A program made the position numbers and the translations under genes. Source: CAYXFD01 sp964464175 (GTDB lineage Bacteria; Cloacimonadota; Cloacimonadia; Cloacimonadales; JAJBBL01). From it: 64,000 bases of DNA. Below the pieces are notes generated by a model, which saw only the letters and a list, made by a program, of their open reading frames with translations, was not told the origin of the DNA and ran no database searches. This document shows, piece after piece, positions 27,411 through 36,800 of this stretch (position 1 is its first letter; each line of letters opens with the position of its first letter). The stretch lies in contig CAYXFD010000007.1 of the NCBI GenBank assembly GCA_964464175.1, positions 43,393 through 107,392 on the forward strand, in the 5' to 3' direction.

Positions 27411-29575
27411 TGAACGAAAAGCAATTTGAACTAACCGTTGATACGCTGCAGACGAAGATTTATGACCGTAATCTGATAGGAAAGCTGTTACAATATCTCA
27501 AACCATATAAACTCTATATTTTTGCCTCACTCTTTCTTTTACTCCTCATAACGGCTGTGGAATTGATGATTCCGTTAATCCTTAAAACTGCCATTGACGA
27601 ACATATAGTTCCATCCAGAAATATAGCAGCGTTTGAGAATTTATCCGATTTTCGGGAGTTTACGCAAAAGTATGAGAAGGTCAAATTTACTACCTATTCC
27701 CATAGTGATCTTCATTTTGTCGTATTTACCACCGATCATCAAATCTACTTCGCCGAAGAAGATATTACTCACCTGGAAGAAACCGGAAGGTTTATTCCAG
27801 GCAATTACTATTTAATACCCAATAATCAAGAGAACCGAACAATCTTAGAAGACACCTCTTTTTTCCTTCTTTCCGAGGAACTCCTGGCAGTTTCGCAAAA
27901 AAATACCGAACTGCTGGAGAGAGAAGAGATCAGTATTTTAAGAAGTGATTCCAAAAGTAAACTTTATTTATTTGGTGCCTTGTTCTTTCTGCTTATTATA
28001 GCCCGGCTCATCTTTCACTACTATCAGGTCTTTATAACCAATTATGCTTCGCAACGGGCTATGTATGATCTCCGGCAGGATGCCTTTGTTCATCTCGAAA
28101 AGATGCCTCTCTCATTCTTTGATAAGAATCCGGTTGGTCGTTTAGTGACAAGGGTAACTACCGATATCCGGGCACTAGACGAACTGCTGAGTCAGGGACT
28201 GGTCACGATGTTACAGGATATCATGATCCTCATTGGTATTATAGTAATTATGCTTATCCTGAACTGGAGGATGGCACTTATCAGTTTCACGGTATTACCG
28301 TTCGTCTATCTCCTGGTTCGCTATTTCAAAGAGAAAACAAGAATAATCTACCGGGAAGTCAGGAAGCAGGTTGCAATGCTCAATGCAGCCCTGGCGGAAG
28401 ATATTTCCGGAATCAAGGTGATTCAACTATTCAACCAGTTTGCCAATAAATGCAAACAATTTGCCCGGATAAATCAGAGGCATTTTGAAGCCTCAATGGC
28501 TCAACTGCGGCTATTTGCTATTTTCCGCCCCCTGATCAGTATATCCAGAAACATTGCCGTTGCCATCATACTCTGGTATGGTGGCGGGCAGATACTCAGG
28601 AATGCCCTCTCACTCGGGATGTTGATGGCGTTTATCAGATATATGGAGAGATTTTTCGAACCGGTAAACCATTTGAGTGAAAAATTCAACATTTTACAGG
28701 CTGCTATGTCCGGTGCAGAAAGAGTTTTTGATTTAATGGCAAAAGAGCCGCAGGAGTACAGAGATACCCTGACTAAAGAGATTGTATTCAGAGGTGAAAT
28801 TGAATTCGAAAACGTCTGGCTGACATATAATGATCATGATAATCAAGGCTTATCGACGACGAATGCCGAGCATAATCTTCCCACCTTTTCCGATCATGAT
28901 TTTGTCCTGAAAAATATCTCTTTCAAAGTTAAACCGGGAGAAAAGATTGCTCTCGTCGGACATACGGGTTCCGGAAAGACCTCTATTATTAATCTACTGG
29001 GGGAGATGTATCCTTATCAAAAGGGGGATATCAGAATTGACGGCAAGACAATCAAAGAGTATTCTATTGAAGATCTAAGGCGGAATATCGGTATTGTTCA
29101 GCAGGATGTCTTTCTCTTCTCGGGAACTATAAAGGATAATATCGTTCTGAATAACAATAACCTCTCCGAGGAAGAGATCATTCGTATCGGTAAGTATGTA
29201 AATGTTGACCGGTTTGTCAACTCGATGCCTCAGGGATATAATGAGCCGGTAATGGAGAGAGGAGCAACTTTATCCGTAGGTCAAAGACAATTGATCGCTT
29301 TTGCCCGTGTTCTGGCGTATAACCCGGCAATATTCGTACTCGATGAAGCTACTTCCAATATTGATACAGAGACAGAATTGCTTATCCAGGACGCCTTAAA
29401 GAAAGTTATGCAGGATAGGACTTCGATTATCATTGCTCACAGGCTTTCTACGATTCAGCATGTGGACAGAATAATTGTTCTTCATAAAGGGAAAATTGTC
29501 GAAGAAGGGCATCACAATGAGCTGATTGCCAACAGAAATCTTTATTATGATCTATATCGTTTACAGTATGCCTGA
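27410..29575 (+). CDS. ABC exporter half-transporter with extra extracytoplasmic domain
   Basis: 721 residues. Between helices 1 and 2 there is a roughly 115-residue insertion (about 68-182), as in BmrD-type subunits. The ATPase domain has Walker A GHTGSGKT (517-524) and a canonical Walker B with catalytic E646 (FVLDEATSNID), but its signature is LSVGQ (621-625, Gly to Val). The altered signature would face the altered Walker B of the partner, so one composite ATP site is degenerate and the other intact. The ATG overlaps the partner's TAA by one base (TAATG). Confidence 0.9.
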   Translation: MNEKQFELTVDTLQTKIYDRNLIGKLLQYLKPYKLYIFASLFLLLLITAVELMIPLILKTAIDEHIVPSRNIAAFENLSDFREFTQKYEKVKFTTYSHSDLHFVVFTTDHQIYFAEEDITHLEETGRFIPGNYYLIPNNQENRTILEDTSFFLLSEELLAVSQKNTELLEREEISILRSDSKSKLYLFGALFFLLIIARLIFHYYQVFITNYASQRAMYDLRQDAFVHLEKMPLSFFDKNPVGRLVTRVTTDIRALDELLSQGLVTMLQDIMILIGIIVIMLILNWRMALISFTVLPFVYLLVRYFKEKTRIIYREVRKQVAMLNAALAEDISGIKVIQLFNQFANKCKQFARINQRHFEASMAQLRLFAIFRPLISISRNIAVAIILWYGGGQILRNALSLGMLMAFIRYMERFFEPVNHLSEKFNILQAAMSGAERVFDLMAKEPQEYRDTLTKEIVFRGEIEFENVWLTYNDHDNQGLSTTNAEHNLPTFSDHDFVLKNISFKVKPGEKIALVGHTGSGKTSIINLLGEMYPYQKGDIRIDGKTIKEYSIEDLRRNIGIVQQDVFLFSGTIKDNIVLNNNNLSEEEIIRIGKYVNVDRFVNSMPQGYNEPVMERGATLSVGQRQLIAFARVLAYNPAIFVLDEATSNIDTETELLIQDALKKVMQDRTSIIIAHRLSTIQHVDRIIVLHKGKIVEEGHHNELIANRNLYYDLYRLQYA

Positions 29576-29622
29576 GAAGGTGCAACTCAAATGATGTATA
29601 ACCAAGAAATAGGGAGTTACTA

Positions 29623-30129
29623 ATGATCCAGATATATACTGGTAATGGAAAGGGGAAAACAACTGCTGCCTTAGGGGTTGCTCTCAGGATGCTGGGATAT
29701 GGGAAAAAAGTCTGTTTGATTCAATTCATGAAAAAAAACGTTAAATATGGTGAGATTCTTTTCCTCAAAGAAAGCGATAAAGTGGACATTTATCAGTTCG
29801 GAACAGATAAGCTGATTGAGCCGGGAAATCCCTCTGTTGTTGATCTCACAGAAGCCCAGGCAGCAATTGCCAAGGCAAGTGAAGTCATCCGAAAGGATCG
29901 TCATGATTTGATCATTCTCGATGAGATAAATGTCGCTCAAGCCTGGGGACTGATTGATCTGAGTGAGCAGCTGCAACTCTTTGAGATCAAAACATCTGCA
30001 GAGATTATTATGACCGGAAGGTCAGCCCATCCTCAGGTAATGGAAAAGGCTGCCCTGGTGACCGAAATGAAAGAGATAAAGCATTATTACCAGAATGGAA
30101 TAAAAGCCAGAAAAGGTATTGAGTTTTAA
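29623..30129 (+). CDS. cobO: Cob(I)alamin adenosyltransferase (CobO/BtuR type)
   Basis: 168 residues. Adenylates cob(I)alamin with ATP to make adenosylcobalamin. The P-loop TGNGKGKTTAALGVALRMLGYG (6-27), FMKKNVKYGE and IILDEINVAQAWG are characteristic of CobO/BtuR, distinct from PduO. Ribosome site AGGGAG. It would supply the cofactor of the fused lysine aminomutase 7 kb upstream on the same strand. No corrin synthesis genes are nearby, so salvage is the likely route. Confidence 0.9.
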   Translation: MIQIYTGNGKGKTTAALGVALRMLGYGKKVCLIQFMKKNVKYGEILFLKESDKVDIYQFGTDKLIEPGNPSVVDLTEAQAAIAKASEVIRKDRHDLIILDEINVAQAWGLIDLSEQLQLFEIKTSAEIIMTGRSAHPQVMEKAALVTEMKEIKHYYQNGIKARKGIEF

Positions 30130-30166
30130 CCCCAACTGGTTGCAAGTAAAATTAGGGAGTATTGAA

Positions 30167-30763
30167 ATGAAAAATCTAATAATTGTCCTCTTGATCTTAG
30201 TTGTTGTGATTTTCGCTTTAGTTGCTTCGTTTATCGGAAGATATAACAGGATTCAGCAACTCAACGTTAACATTGATAATAATTGGGCTGAAGTACAGAA
30301 TCAGCTGATGCGGAGATATGACCTGATTCCGAACTTAGTCGAAACAGTCAAAGGCTATGCTTCACACGAACAAGAGACCTTTCAGGCTGTAACAGAAGCG
30401 AGAGCCCGAGTCGGAGGAGTAGTAGAGATATCTGAAGATCTGCTCAACAACCCTCAGACTTTCCAAAGATATCAGGAGGCTCAGAACAGTCTGGGTGGTG
30501 CCCTGCAAAGACTTCTCATGGTAACGGAAAACTATCCGGAACTGAAGGCTAATCAGAGTTTTATCAGACTGCAGGATGAACTTGCCGGAACCGAAAACAG
30601 ACTCGCCGTAGCCAGGAAAAGATTCAATGATGCTGTTGCCGAGTTCAATCGCTCTATTGTCACTTTCCCCAATAACATGGTTGCCAATATGTTCGGTTTT
30701 GAGAAAGCCCTCTTCTTTGAAGCACCGGTAGAAACTCAGGCAGCACCTCAGGTCCAGTTTTAA
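30167..30763 (+). CDS. lemA: LemA family membrane protein
   Basis: 198 residues from ATG 30167, which has AGGGAG seven bases upstream; an upstream TTG would overlap cobO. One N-terminal helix (MKNLIIVLLILVVVIFALVA) anchors a helical-bundle domain with the family sequence NNWAEVQNQLMRRYDLIPNLVETVKGYASHEQETF and FNDAVAEFNRSIVTFPNNMVANMFGF. Function of the family is poorly defined; often associated with membrane stress or quality control. No TPM-domain partner is adjacent. Confidence 0.92.
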   Translation: MKNLIIVLLILVVVIFALVASFIGRYNRIQQLNVNIDNNWAEVQNQLMRRYDLIPNLVETVKGYASHEQETFQAVTEARARVGGVVEISEDLLNNPQTFQRYQEAQNSLGGALQRLLMVTENYPELKANQSFIRLQDELAGTENRLAVARKRFNDAVAEFNRSIVTFPNNMVANMFGFEKALFFEAPVETQAAPQVQF

Positions 30764-30768
30764 GGTTT

Positions 30769-30791
30769 GGTCTGTTCAAGCAGACCCTTTT
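30769..30791 (+). terminator. Possible weak terminator after lemA
   Basis: Perfect 6-bp stem GGTCTG/CAGACC with a 6-nt loop, followed by CTTTT, five bases after the lemA stop. The stem is short, so readthrough into lpxK is likely. Confidence 0.45.
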
Positions 30792-30820
30792 CAATTTAGA
30801 ATTTGCCGATACGGAATAAT

Positions 30821-31849
30821 ATGAGATGGGATAGGATTCTTTATCAAAGAACACCTTTGAACTACCTGCTCTATCCATTCTCTCTCATATTTTCCGCTCT
30901 GCTACTGCTGCGGCGGTTTTGTTATCGAACAGGAGTTTGCCAGGTTTACACTTCTGAGGTAAAGGTTATCTCAGTTGGAAATATCGTATCTGGTGGAAGC
31001 GGGAAAACCCCATTTACTATATATGTCGCTGGTCTTTTGAAAGAAGCCGGTTATAAAGCAGCTGTTTCTCACAGGGGTTATAAGGGGAAGTTTGAACAAA
31101 CAACCAGGATTATTTCCGACGAAAAGGGGTTAAGAAAAGGGGCTGAGGAAGCAGGTGATGAACCTTTTTTAATTGCCCAAAAACTACCTGGTATCCCTGT
31201 TGCTGTCGGGAAGAACAGAATCAAAGCCATTACGATACTCCAAAAGACATTTCCTGATCTGGACTATATTATTCTCGATGATTCCTTCCAACATCTCAGA
31301 GTTAAGAAAGATATCGAATTGGTTCTTTTCAATGCAGCGGTCAAATTAGGGAACGGTTTTGTCCTGCCGGCAGGGATACTCAGAGAACCTCTTACTGCTC
31401 TTCGTTATGCAGATTATATTGTTTACAACGGGAAAGATGAAATACCCTCAAAGTTAAAGAAACCCGGCAAGAGAATTATCCGTATTGAGTACCGGATAAA
31501 ATCCTTCACCTTAACAAATGGGGATGGGATTTCGGCAGAGGTGCTGCGGGGTAAGAGAATTGCCCTTTTTTCAGGGATAGGACAACCAGGGTCATTTGAA
31601 GAAACTGTTGCTGCTGCCGGGATTAAGATTGGAAAGCATTATCGCTTTCCCGACCATTTCGGATATAATAACAAGCAGCAGATGATAAAACTTGAAAAGG
31701 AAACAAAAGAACTCTACGACTATGTGTTAACTACTGAAAAGGACTATACTAAGCTAAATAACTATAAGGATATCTTTCCTTTTGTTATCGTTTCTATTGA
31801 AGTGAACAGTAAAAGTAAAGATATTATGAAGATTCTTACCAACCATTAG
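30821..31849 (+). CDS. lpxK: Tetraacyldisaccharide 4'-kinase
   Basis: 342 residues from ATG 30821 (a TTG at 30803 would add six). Phosphorylates the 4' position of the lipid A precursor at the inner membrane. Family blocks: an N-terminal membrane helix (LLYPFSLIFSALLLLRRFCY), the P-loop ISVGNIVSGGSGKTPF, SHRGYKG, GDEPFLIAQKLP, VAVGKNR, ILDDSFQHLRVKKD and LPAGILREP. Shows that the organism makes lipid A, so it has a lipopolysaccharide outer membrane, in keeping with the glycan and PorZ-like genes. Confidence 0.93.
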   Translation: MRWDRILYQRTPLNYLLYPFSLIFSALLLLRRFCYRTGVCQVYTSEVKVISVGNIVSGGSGKTPFTIYVAGLLKEAGYKAAVSHRGYKGKFEQTTRIISDEKGLRKGAEEAGDEPFLIAQKLPGIPVAVGKNRIKAITILQKTFPDLDYIILDDSFQHLRVKKDIELVLFNAAVKLGNGFVLPAGILREPLTALRYADYIVYNGKDEIPSKLKKPGKRIIRIEYRIKSFTLTNGDGISAEVLRGKRIALFSGIGQPGSFEETVAAAGIKIGKHYRFPDHFGYNNKQQMIKLEKETKELYDYVLTTEKDYTKLNNYKDIFPFVIVSIEVNSKSKDIMKILTNH

Positions 31850-31934
31850 GCTATCTTACTAATGATTAACTATCGGGGTTCTAGGAATCTTGTGAATGGA
31901 TCAGTTCAGGAATATCCCTTCTGAAAAAAGGGTG

Positions 31935-32783
31935 TTAAGGGTCAACATAAAGGGCTCTTTCGAACGATTCTCCACCGCTTTCAGCAATGCCTTCATTGTT
32001 GACATCAGCAAAAGAATCAACCCGCCAGACAATCATATTGTGTTCCGATAAGCTCGGACCTGTGTAATCCATAGAGAGTATGTCTCCGCTATCTTCATCA
32101 ATGTAGTATTCACGATGCCAGATATAATTCTGGTCTGCATCGAAAACTAATACCCGGTAGTGGATGGAATCAATAGTTGGAAGCCATTGAAAGGTTATGT
32201 TATTCTGAGAAACTTGCTCAAAATCGTCGGGAGCGATAAGCATTGGTTTTTGCAAAAGCTTATAGCTGACGGTATCTGAGACACTGAAATTACCATCCAG
32301 ATCATAGCCTTTTACGTAATAAAACCAAGTCTCTCCGATTGGATTTAGTTGACTCAGTTTCGTGTCGAGATATTCGTTACGATCTACCAGATTTCGTGGT
32401 AAAGAATCAACAAAAGCCTCAGCAGTATAATCACCGAAACGATACACCTTGAGATAATTAAGATCTTGATCAAATACCGGTTGCCATTGAATTCTGATCC
32501 AGTCATTGTCCGGGACAGTATCAATTCCATTATTACTGTCATTAATCTGTTCCCCGTTGATAGTTATCGGGTCTCCCGCATCTCCTAAGTGGGGTATCAT
32601 AACAACCGGTTCGGGGGGAGTATTATCGATACCGAAAGATTCCTTTCCGGAACAGCTGAAAAGAGTTAGCGTCAGTAGAAGACCGAATAAGACCGGTCCG
32701 AATAATGATGACTGTTTATCAAAGCGATAGAACAGCTTATTGCAGCTACTAATATTATCCTGAAACTGATTTACTTTTTTCAT
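31935..32783 (-). CDS. Putative lipoprotein with fibronectin-type repeats
   Basis: 282 residues with AGGAG six bases before the ATG. A hydrophobic stretch (FGPVLFGLLLTLTLF) ends in a lipobox, SC with C44, after an unusually long 28-residue polar head. The mature part has two beta-sandwich-like units: WIRIQWQPVFDQDLNYLKVYRF ... TWFYYVKGYDLDGNFSVSDTVSYKL and ITFQWLPTIDSIHYRVLVFDAD ... IVWRVDSFADVNN. Last gene of the porU/porV-like operon (14-base gap). It may be an outer-membrane accessory of that system; no known Por component is recognised. Confidence 0.65.
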   Translation of the reverse strand: MKKVNQFQDNISSCNKLFYRFDKQSSLFGPVLFGLLLTLTLFSCSGKESFGIDNTPPEPVVMIPHLGDAGDPITINGEQINDSNNGIDTVPDNDWIRIQWQPVFDQDLNYLKVYRFGDYTAEAFVDSLPRNLVDRNEYLDTKLSQLNPIGETWFYYVKGYDLDGNFSVSDTVSYKLLQKPMLIAPDDFEQVSQNNITFQWLPTIDSIHYRVLVFDADQNYIWHREYYIDEDSGDILSMDYTGPSLSEHNMIVWRVDSFADVNNEGIAESGGESFERALYVDP

Positions 32784-32797
32784 TTTGACTCCTGTAA

Positions 32798-33829
32798 TTA
32801 AAAGTTTGCCCGTAAACCAATGCGGTGTGTATTCCCGAGATTGTTTGTTATAAAAGCATAATCTAAGTGCACATCATAAAGGAAAACAGATAATCCCGCA
32901 GCAAAATTCTCATCATAATAACCAAATCTCCCGCTCAGGAATTTATCATAAACATATTCAATGCCCCAGCGTTGTTTCTGACCATAGACATGGAAATCGG
33001 TGTCCGTTGTTAAGAGCAGTTCAGATTTAAAGGGTTCGATTGGCTGCAGATAAGCAAATCCCATTTTGGTATTCATAACTATTTCGTCGGATTGACGGGA
33101 AATGGTGTTCCAGGAGATGGAAGTGCCTCCGATATCCTGGAAATTTAGTCCGAGTGAGAGGGTGCCAAGCCAGCGGACGTCGAACCATCTGTCAAGATAC
33201 TGTTTGGTAAGAAAGGAGAGGTCAAAGCCGGTAGCAGTACCTGTGTAATCCTGAATTTTTCTAGAGATGTATTTAATATTACCACCGAAATAGAGATCTA
33301 CCGGTAGTTCGAAGAAGAGCCATCCGAGGTTTAGATCATATTCGACGTTTTTGGAAAAAGCGAATTGGATCAGGTCGTCAGTACTGGTAAAAGTATCGTC
33401 AGGTATGCCGGTGAGATGAAGCTCCGGGAAGGTTACCCTCTGGTCTATTGTCGTATCTATCAAATAACTTTCTGAAAAGACTGGGATATCCGGAATAGTA
33501 AGCCTTGTCCAATTTACTCCAATGGTAACATCATTAGGTAATGGTTGACAATAGGTGATATGATCGTAGTAAGCCAAACCTCCGTAGAGATAAGCTCTCA
33601 TCAAACCGATCTCGATTCTCTTGATCTGAGAGATACCGGAAGCATTCCAATAAACAGCAGAGCCATCATTGGCCACTGCGGAAAAGGCACCACCTAAACC
33701 GAGAGCTCTCACGCCAGAGCCGATTTCGATGAAATCTCCGGCATATCTGCCGGCATGTAATGTTACTGAATCATGGCAACTGAATGCGGAAGCTATCAGC
33801 AGGATAAGGATGATAATCAGGGTTTTCAT
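32798..33829 (-). CDS. PorV/PorQ-family outer-membrane beta-barrel protein
   Basis: 343 residues with signal peptide (MKTLIIILILLIASAFS) and a strong ribosome site (GGAGG). The N-terminal block GSGVRALGLGGAFSAVANDGSAVYWNASGIS is the family hallmark. Alternating beta-barrel strands follow, ending in an aromatic strand, HRIGLRANF, expected for outer-membrane insertion. PorV carries type IX cargo to the PorU sortase. Here the gene is 20 bases downstream of the PorU-like gene, which supports a PorV rather than PorP or FadL role. Confidence 0.8.
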   Translation of the reverse strand: MKTLIIILILLIASAFSCHDSVTLHAGRYAGDFIEIGSGVRALGLGGAFSAVANDGSAVYWNASGISQIKRIEIGLMRAYLYGGLAYYDHITYCQPLPNDVTIGVNWTRLTIPDIPVFSESYLIDTTIDQRVTFPELHLTGIPDDTFTSTDDLIQFAFSKNVEYDLNLGWLFFELPVDLYFGGNIKYISRKIQDYTGTATGFDLSFLTKQYLDRWFDVRWLGTLSLGLNFQDIGGTSISWNTISRQSDEIVMNTKMGFAYLQPIEPFKSELLLTTDTDFHVYGQKQRWGIEYVYDKFLSGRFGYYDENFAAGLSVFLYDVHLDYAFITNNLGNTHRIGLRANF

Positions 33830-33849
33830 AAATCCTCCGGTTTAGAGCG

Positions 33850-36800
33850 TTATCTGGCGACAGCCATTTTTTGGATTCGTTCAATAGTTTTGTTCCCTTT
33901 GCGGGCGATTATCTTATAGAAATAAACACCGTTCGCCAGGAAAATTCCGGTCTCGTCACGACAATCCCAACCGAGAACTGTACGGGGAAATTCGTGATAA
34001 CCTACAGCTTTCGGAAGATCATTGAAGGTCTTGACCAATCTCCCGCTAACTGTGTAGATTTTTATAGTCACATCATCGGCATCATCGGTCAGAACATAGG
34101 TAAATCTAGTTCGGTTCTGATTTGCCGGATCAATCGTAGTTGCAACTATCGGGTTCGGGTAATTAGCGAGATTTATGACATCAAAGGTCTTGTTTACAAT
34201 AAAGTTGATATCATGAGATTGGAAATTTCCGTTCACATCGGAACAGGAAATAGAAAGTGTATAGTTTCCGGCATCTAAGTTCAGTTGATGTTTAATAGGA
34301 ACTGAAGTTAGATTTGCGGGGTTAGCAGCAATGGTGAAATCCTTCTCTTCTACCGGAACACCGTTAAGAAACATATCGATACCCTGATCGAAGATATCGA
34401 TTCCATTAGCATCTGAAAGAGTAAATGAGATGATACCGGTTCCCGAGATGTAGCCTCCGAAAGTGAATTCCTGTTCCTGGACATTGGCGTTAATAACTGG
34501 TGGCTCTTTATCGTTATTTCGTAAAATAGTATATGTGCTTAATCTGCTGACATCCTGATAAACAAAATTCTCAGCGGTTGAGGTAAACCCCCCTTGATTT
34601 ATCCATTTTTGATAATCAGCCTCCCAACGGTATAGAGCGAAACTGTCTTCACTTTCCCAGTCTATGATATCAGTGTCCTCAGGGTTGTATTTCAGAGTCA
34701 GTCTTATCTTTTTATCATTAGGAAGAGTTCCTAATGTATCGATCAAAGCTGTTTCATTGAAAGTACCGATCTGATAAGTATATGAGAATTGGTTGTTTGC
34801 TAAAGAAAGAGTATTGATATCAGGCTGGTTCAAAGGTTCGTAAAAGGAACTGCTGTTAATGTAGAAAACTGCTTCTTCGGAAAAAAGACCGGCAGGTATT
34901 TCGCAGAACAGATTCCCATCCAGACTGCTGACAGATACAGCTTCCACTCCTGCCTGGAACATGTTAAGGTTATAAAAGGGGGAAAGTAGTGAATTACTTC
35001 CTTGGGCATGTTCAGCGAACTGATTATCCGGATTAATTCTTGCTCTGAAACGAAGAGTTCCCTGAAGAGGTTCAAAAGGAATATAGTGCCAGGCAGAATC
35101 CATCGCTTCCATTTCCGGTACCGTTATTTCATTTAAGAAAGTCTCTTCCTCTCCAATGACCTTGGTTAGTCTTATTGAAGTTGGGGGAGAAGATATCTCT
35201 CCGATATTCTTAATCTGGAGCTTAATAGCCGGATTATTATCAATACTGGAGAATTCCAGATAATAGACTGTCAGATCGGGAGCCAATACTCTATAGTTGA
35301 AAGGACCTTCCGTTATCAACTGGTCATCTCCCGTTGTTATCTCGAAATAGTATTCAATAGCATTTGTACTTGGTTCTGAGGGAGGGAAGGGATTCTCTGT
35401 AATGTATCTATGATTCTCTGAGTCATAAATCATAGGGTGTTCAAGTGTTGTTCCCCGCCGGCAGATGACAGAAGAAATCCCGCTTTCAGCAAAAAACCTG
35501 GCTGTAATATGAACTGAATCAACAGCAGTGATATTCTCCGGGATCGTTGCAACATCAACAACAGCAGCCTGACCTACAGAGAAGGAGGTCATACCAATAA
35601 TTTGTCTGTCCTGACCGTATCCGTAAACCTTGATCAATCTTTTATAGTTATTCTGTGGAGTTTCTGGAACAACATAATCTGCAGAGAACACACCATTAAC
35701 TACCGGAGAATCAAAGGGAATATTCAGGGTAATTTCATTTTGGTTTTGGACCAGATATCTGGCCAAAAGGATATCTTCCGGCATATCAATAGAGATACTT
35801 ATCGTATCTCCTTCGGTGACGTTATACTTATCCAATTCTATCTGGACCCTCTCCTGCGGGAGAACAAAGTCCAGCATCGGATCCCCGAACATCACAGAAC
35901 CGTGAGTAGAAGCGATCAACGGACTGCCGGCAACAGTACTATAGGTCTTAGCCCTGGTAAAGGAGACGATATCGCCGAAATTAGACAGGCTACGGTGGAA
36001 AATAGCTTCGGTTATATGCGTGGCGATACTGACATTAGCATTTGTATAGCTTAGTCCGGAGGTTCCGAGATGGGCTATGGCACCTCTGTTCGCTGAAAGG
36101 ACCATGGTTTCTCCGATGCTGCTGGAACCTGGTCTGGAAAAGTCTGAGGGATAACAAGAGAGGCTAATAACAAAGGGGTAGTTATCATTATTCAAAGTCG
36201 AAATATCATTATTATTCAGCAGATTATAATCAGCCCATATTCTACCCCCACCATGACCATAGAACTGGACGAGTAGTGAGCCGGCATCCCAGGTATTCTT
36301 TAATTTAAAGGTACCTCCTAAGTATTGCTCTGACACGGTCTGAGTATTTGTATAAACCCTGATAACATTATAGTCTTCTGGTATCCAGGCTTTTCGGATA
36401 GTTTCACTGTTTTTAGCAAATACATCTGTATTATCTGTTATCTTTCCTCCGGATGCCAATGTAACAGTACTTTGCCAGGGAGTATTAAAGTTGGGATTCT
36501 CAAGATAATGGACTGTTTTTTGGGCAACGGGAAGGATTTGTTCAGTATTCCAGAGAGTTATTCTGCTTATATTGAAGTCCGGTACCGGGTCATCTCCAAT
36601 AATACAGGCATACCAATTATCACTGGGGGTTGCTCCGACCCGGGCAGTCCAGATATTTTTAAAGGGTATGAGATTGGTATTTCGATCCACACTATGATCC
36701 CTTTCATCCGAGAGTCCTTTCCCCAGCAAAAGAACATGAGTCATTGGCATTGACCAGTTATGATAAACATAGGATAAGAAATCCTTGATAGCATCTGCAG

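Noticed and set aside
35602..36054. 150-codon open frame antisense to the PorU-like gene
   Set aside because: No ribosome site or protein-like composition; the opposite strand encodes the conserved C25 region.
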